64,000 nucleotides of DNA from Albula goreensis. Its lineage: Eukaryota; Chordata; Actinopteri; Albuliformes; Albulidae. The first letter of the stretch is position 1; each line of letters starts with the position of its first letter. The notes beneath the pieces were generated by a model. The model did no database searches. It was not told the DNA's origin and saw only the letters and a program-made list of their open reading frames with translations. The translations under genes were made by a program, and so were the position numbers. Location of the stretch: NCBI GenBank assembly GCA_022829145.1, contig CM040743.1, positions 32,816,841 to 32,880,840 of the forward strand, read 5' to 3'. Positions 63,411-64,000 of this stretch are shown here, in pieces.

Positions 63411-64000
63411 ATAGCATGGCCCTCACAGGGAAACACAGGGTCACGTCACAAAATTTTCTATGGTCAGACTGTAAGCAAATTTGTTGGGTTCACTGGAAGT
63501 TCTTTCTTTTGCATGATAGATTTTCATATTTTTTCCAGCCTTGCTGTGTAAATACATGTATACAGCACTGTCATTATAAACTTGCATATTCATAAATATA
63601 TAAATATATGTCTATGCAAATGACTATGTTCATATTATATGTATGTGAATGTTCATATATGTGATAGAGGTTTGTTTTCCAACTTGTTTTGAAATTAATC
63701 AAAGTAAGTTGGAAGTTAAAATGAGATCAAAATGAACAGGCACAAGACAGGGGGACCAGAACATTAGTCTACCTCATAAATTACCTAGAGTAAAGGAAAT
63801 TGTAGAAACTGTCACCAAAGTGAAATGCCTGTTTAAGGAGATTAGGTAATGGAAATTACAGTGGCAGTGGTAGGTGTAATGATACCAAATATGTGGTATC
63901 TTGGAACCATAGAGAATCTTTGACTGCAATCATGCCTAACTACAGTGGGTAGGACACTCACCAGAGTGTGATGTTCTGTATAATGGAAGCAGCAGAATAA

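Larger units (their letters stand above)
32304..64000 (-). other. basp1: Inferred basp1 intron 1 and/or 5' flank (extent unknown)
   Basis: Everything to the right of the acceptor on the minus strand is intron until the untranslated first exon. In mammals this intron is tens of kilobases long, so it may fill most or all of the right half of the window. No other coding exon was recognised here. CpG-dense patches at 43.56-43.93 kb and 63.08-63.41 kb are the best visible candidates for exon 1 or an enhancer, but no convincing donor was found at either. The intron assignment is inference from gene structure, not from transcript evidence. Confidence 0.5.

Overview
This looks like one gene-poor stretch of a vertebrate nuclear genome, most likely a ray-finned fish. 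The clues are one recognisable coding exon of a vertebrate-specific gene (basp1), CA, TC and AT microsatellites, tRNA-derived SINEs with an L2-type 3' tail, a Tc1/mariner-type non-autonomous element, and decayed LINE and hAT relics of the kinds that litter fish genomes. I cannot name the species. There are no bacterial-style operons, rRNA or tRNA genes, or CRISPR arrays. Nearly all other open frames are short chance frames.

Layout. From 1 to about 30.5 kb there is non-coding sequence 3' of basp1. It holds LINE reverse-transcriptase relics at 34-313 and 5600-6290 (both minus), a hAT/ZMYM1-like transposase relic at 2233-2562 (minus) beside a Tc1-type terminus, an L2/SINE tail at 8.2 kb, several microsatellites, a dispersed repeat at 23.0 kb, and a composite inverted-repeat element with an internal GCTAGCTA minisatellite at 26.9-27.6 kb. 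From 30.5 to 31.5 kb there is a CpG-rich, strand-asymmetric block (purine-rich on plus, pyrimidine-rich on minus) with strong G-quadruplex motifs, which probably lies in or next to the basp1 3' UTR. At 31576-32292 on the minus strand is the complete basp1 coding exon (238 aa), directly preceded by a good splice acceptor. From 32.3 kb to the right end the sequence is read as basp1 intron 1 and perhaps its 5' flank. It holds two SINE copies at 43.2 and 44.2 kb, a second copy of the 23-kb dispersed repeat at 39.3 kb, a 35-bp tandem repeat at 47.3 kb, a 520-bp Tc1-type MITE at 55.2 kb, and CpG-dense patches at 43.6 and 63.1 kb that could contain the non-coding first exon or an enhancer.

Only basp1 is a functional gene with good support. 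It encodes a myristoylated, highly acidic and alanine-rich growth-cone membrane protein. The rest is best read as the large intron and gene desert around it, containing fossil mobile elements and probably some regulatory sequence. I saw no clear undescribed biological system. The most unusual structures are the 26.9-27.6 kb inverted-repeat/minisatellite element and the G-rich block next to basp1.
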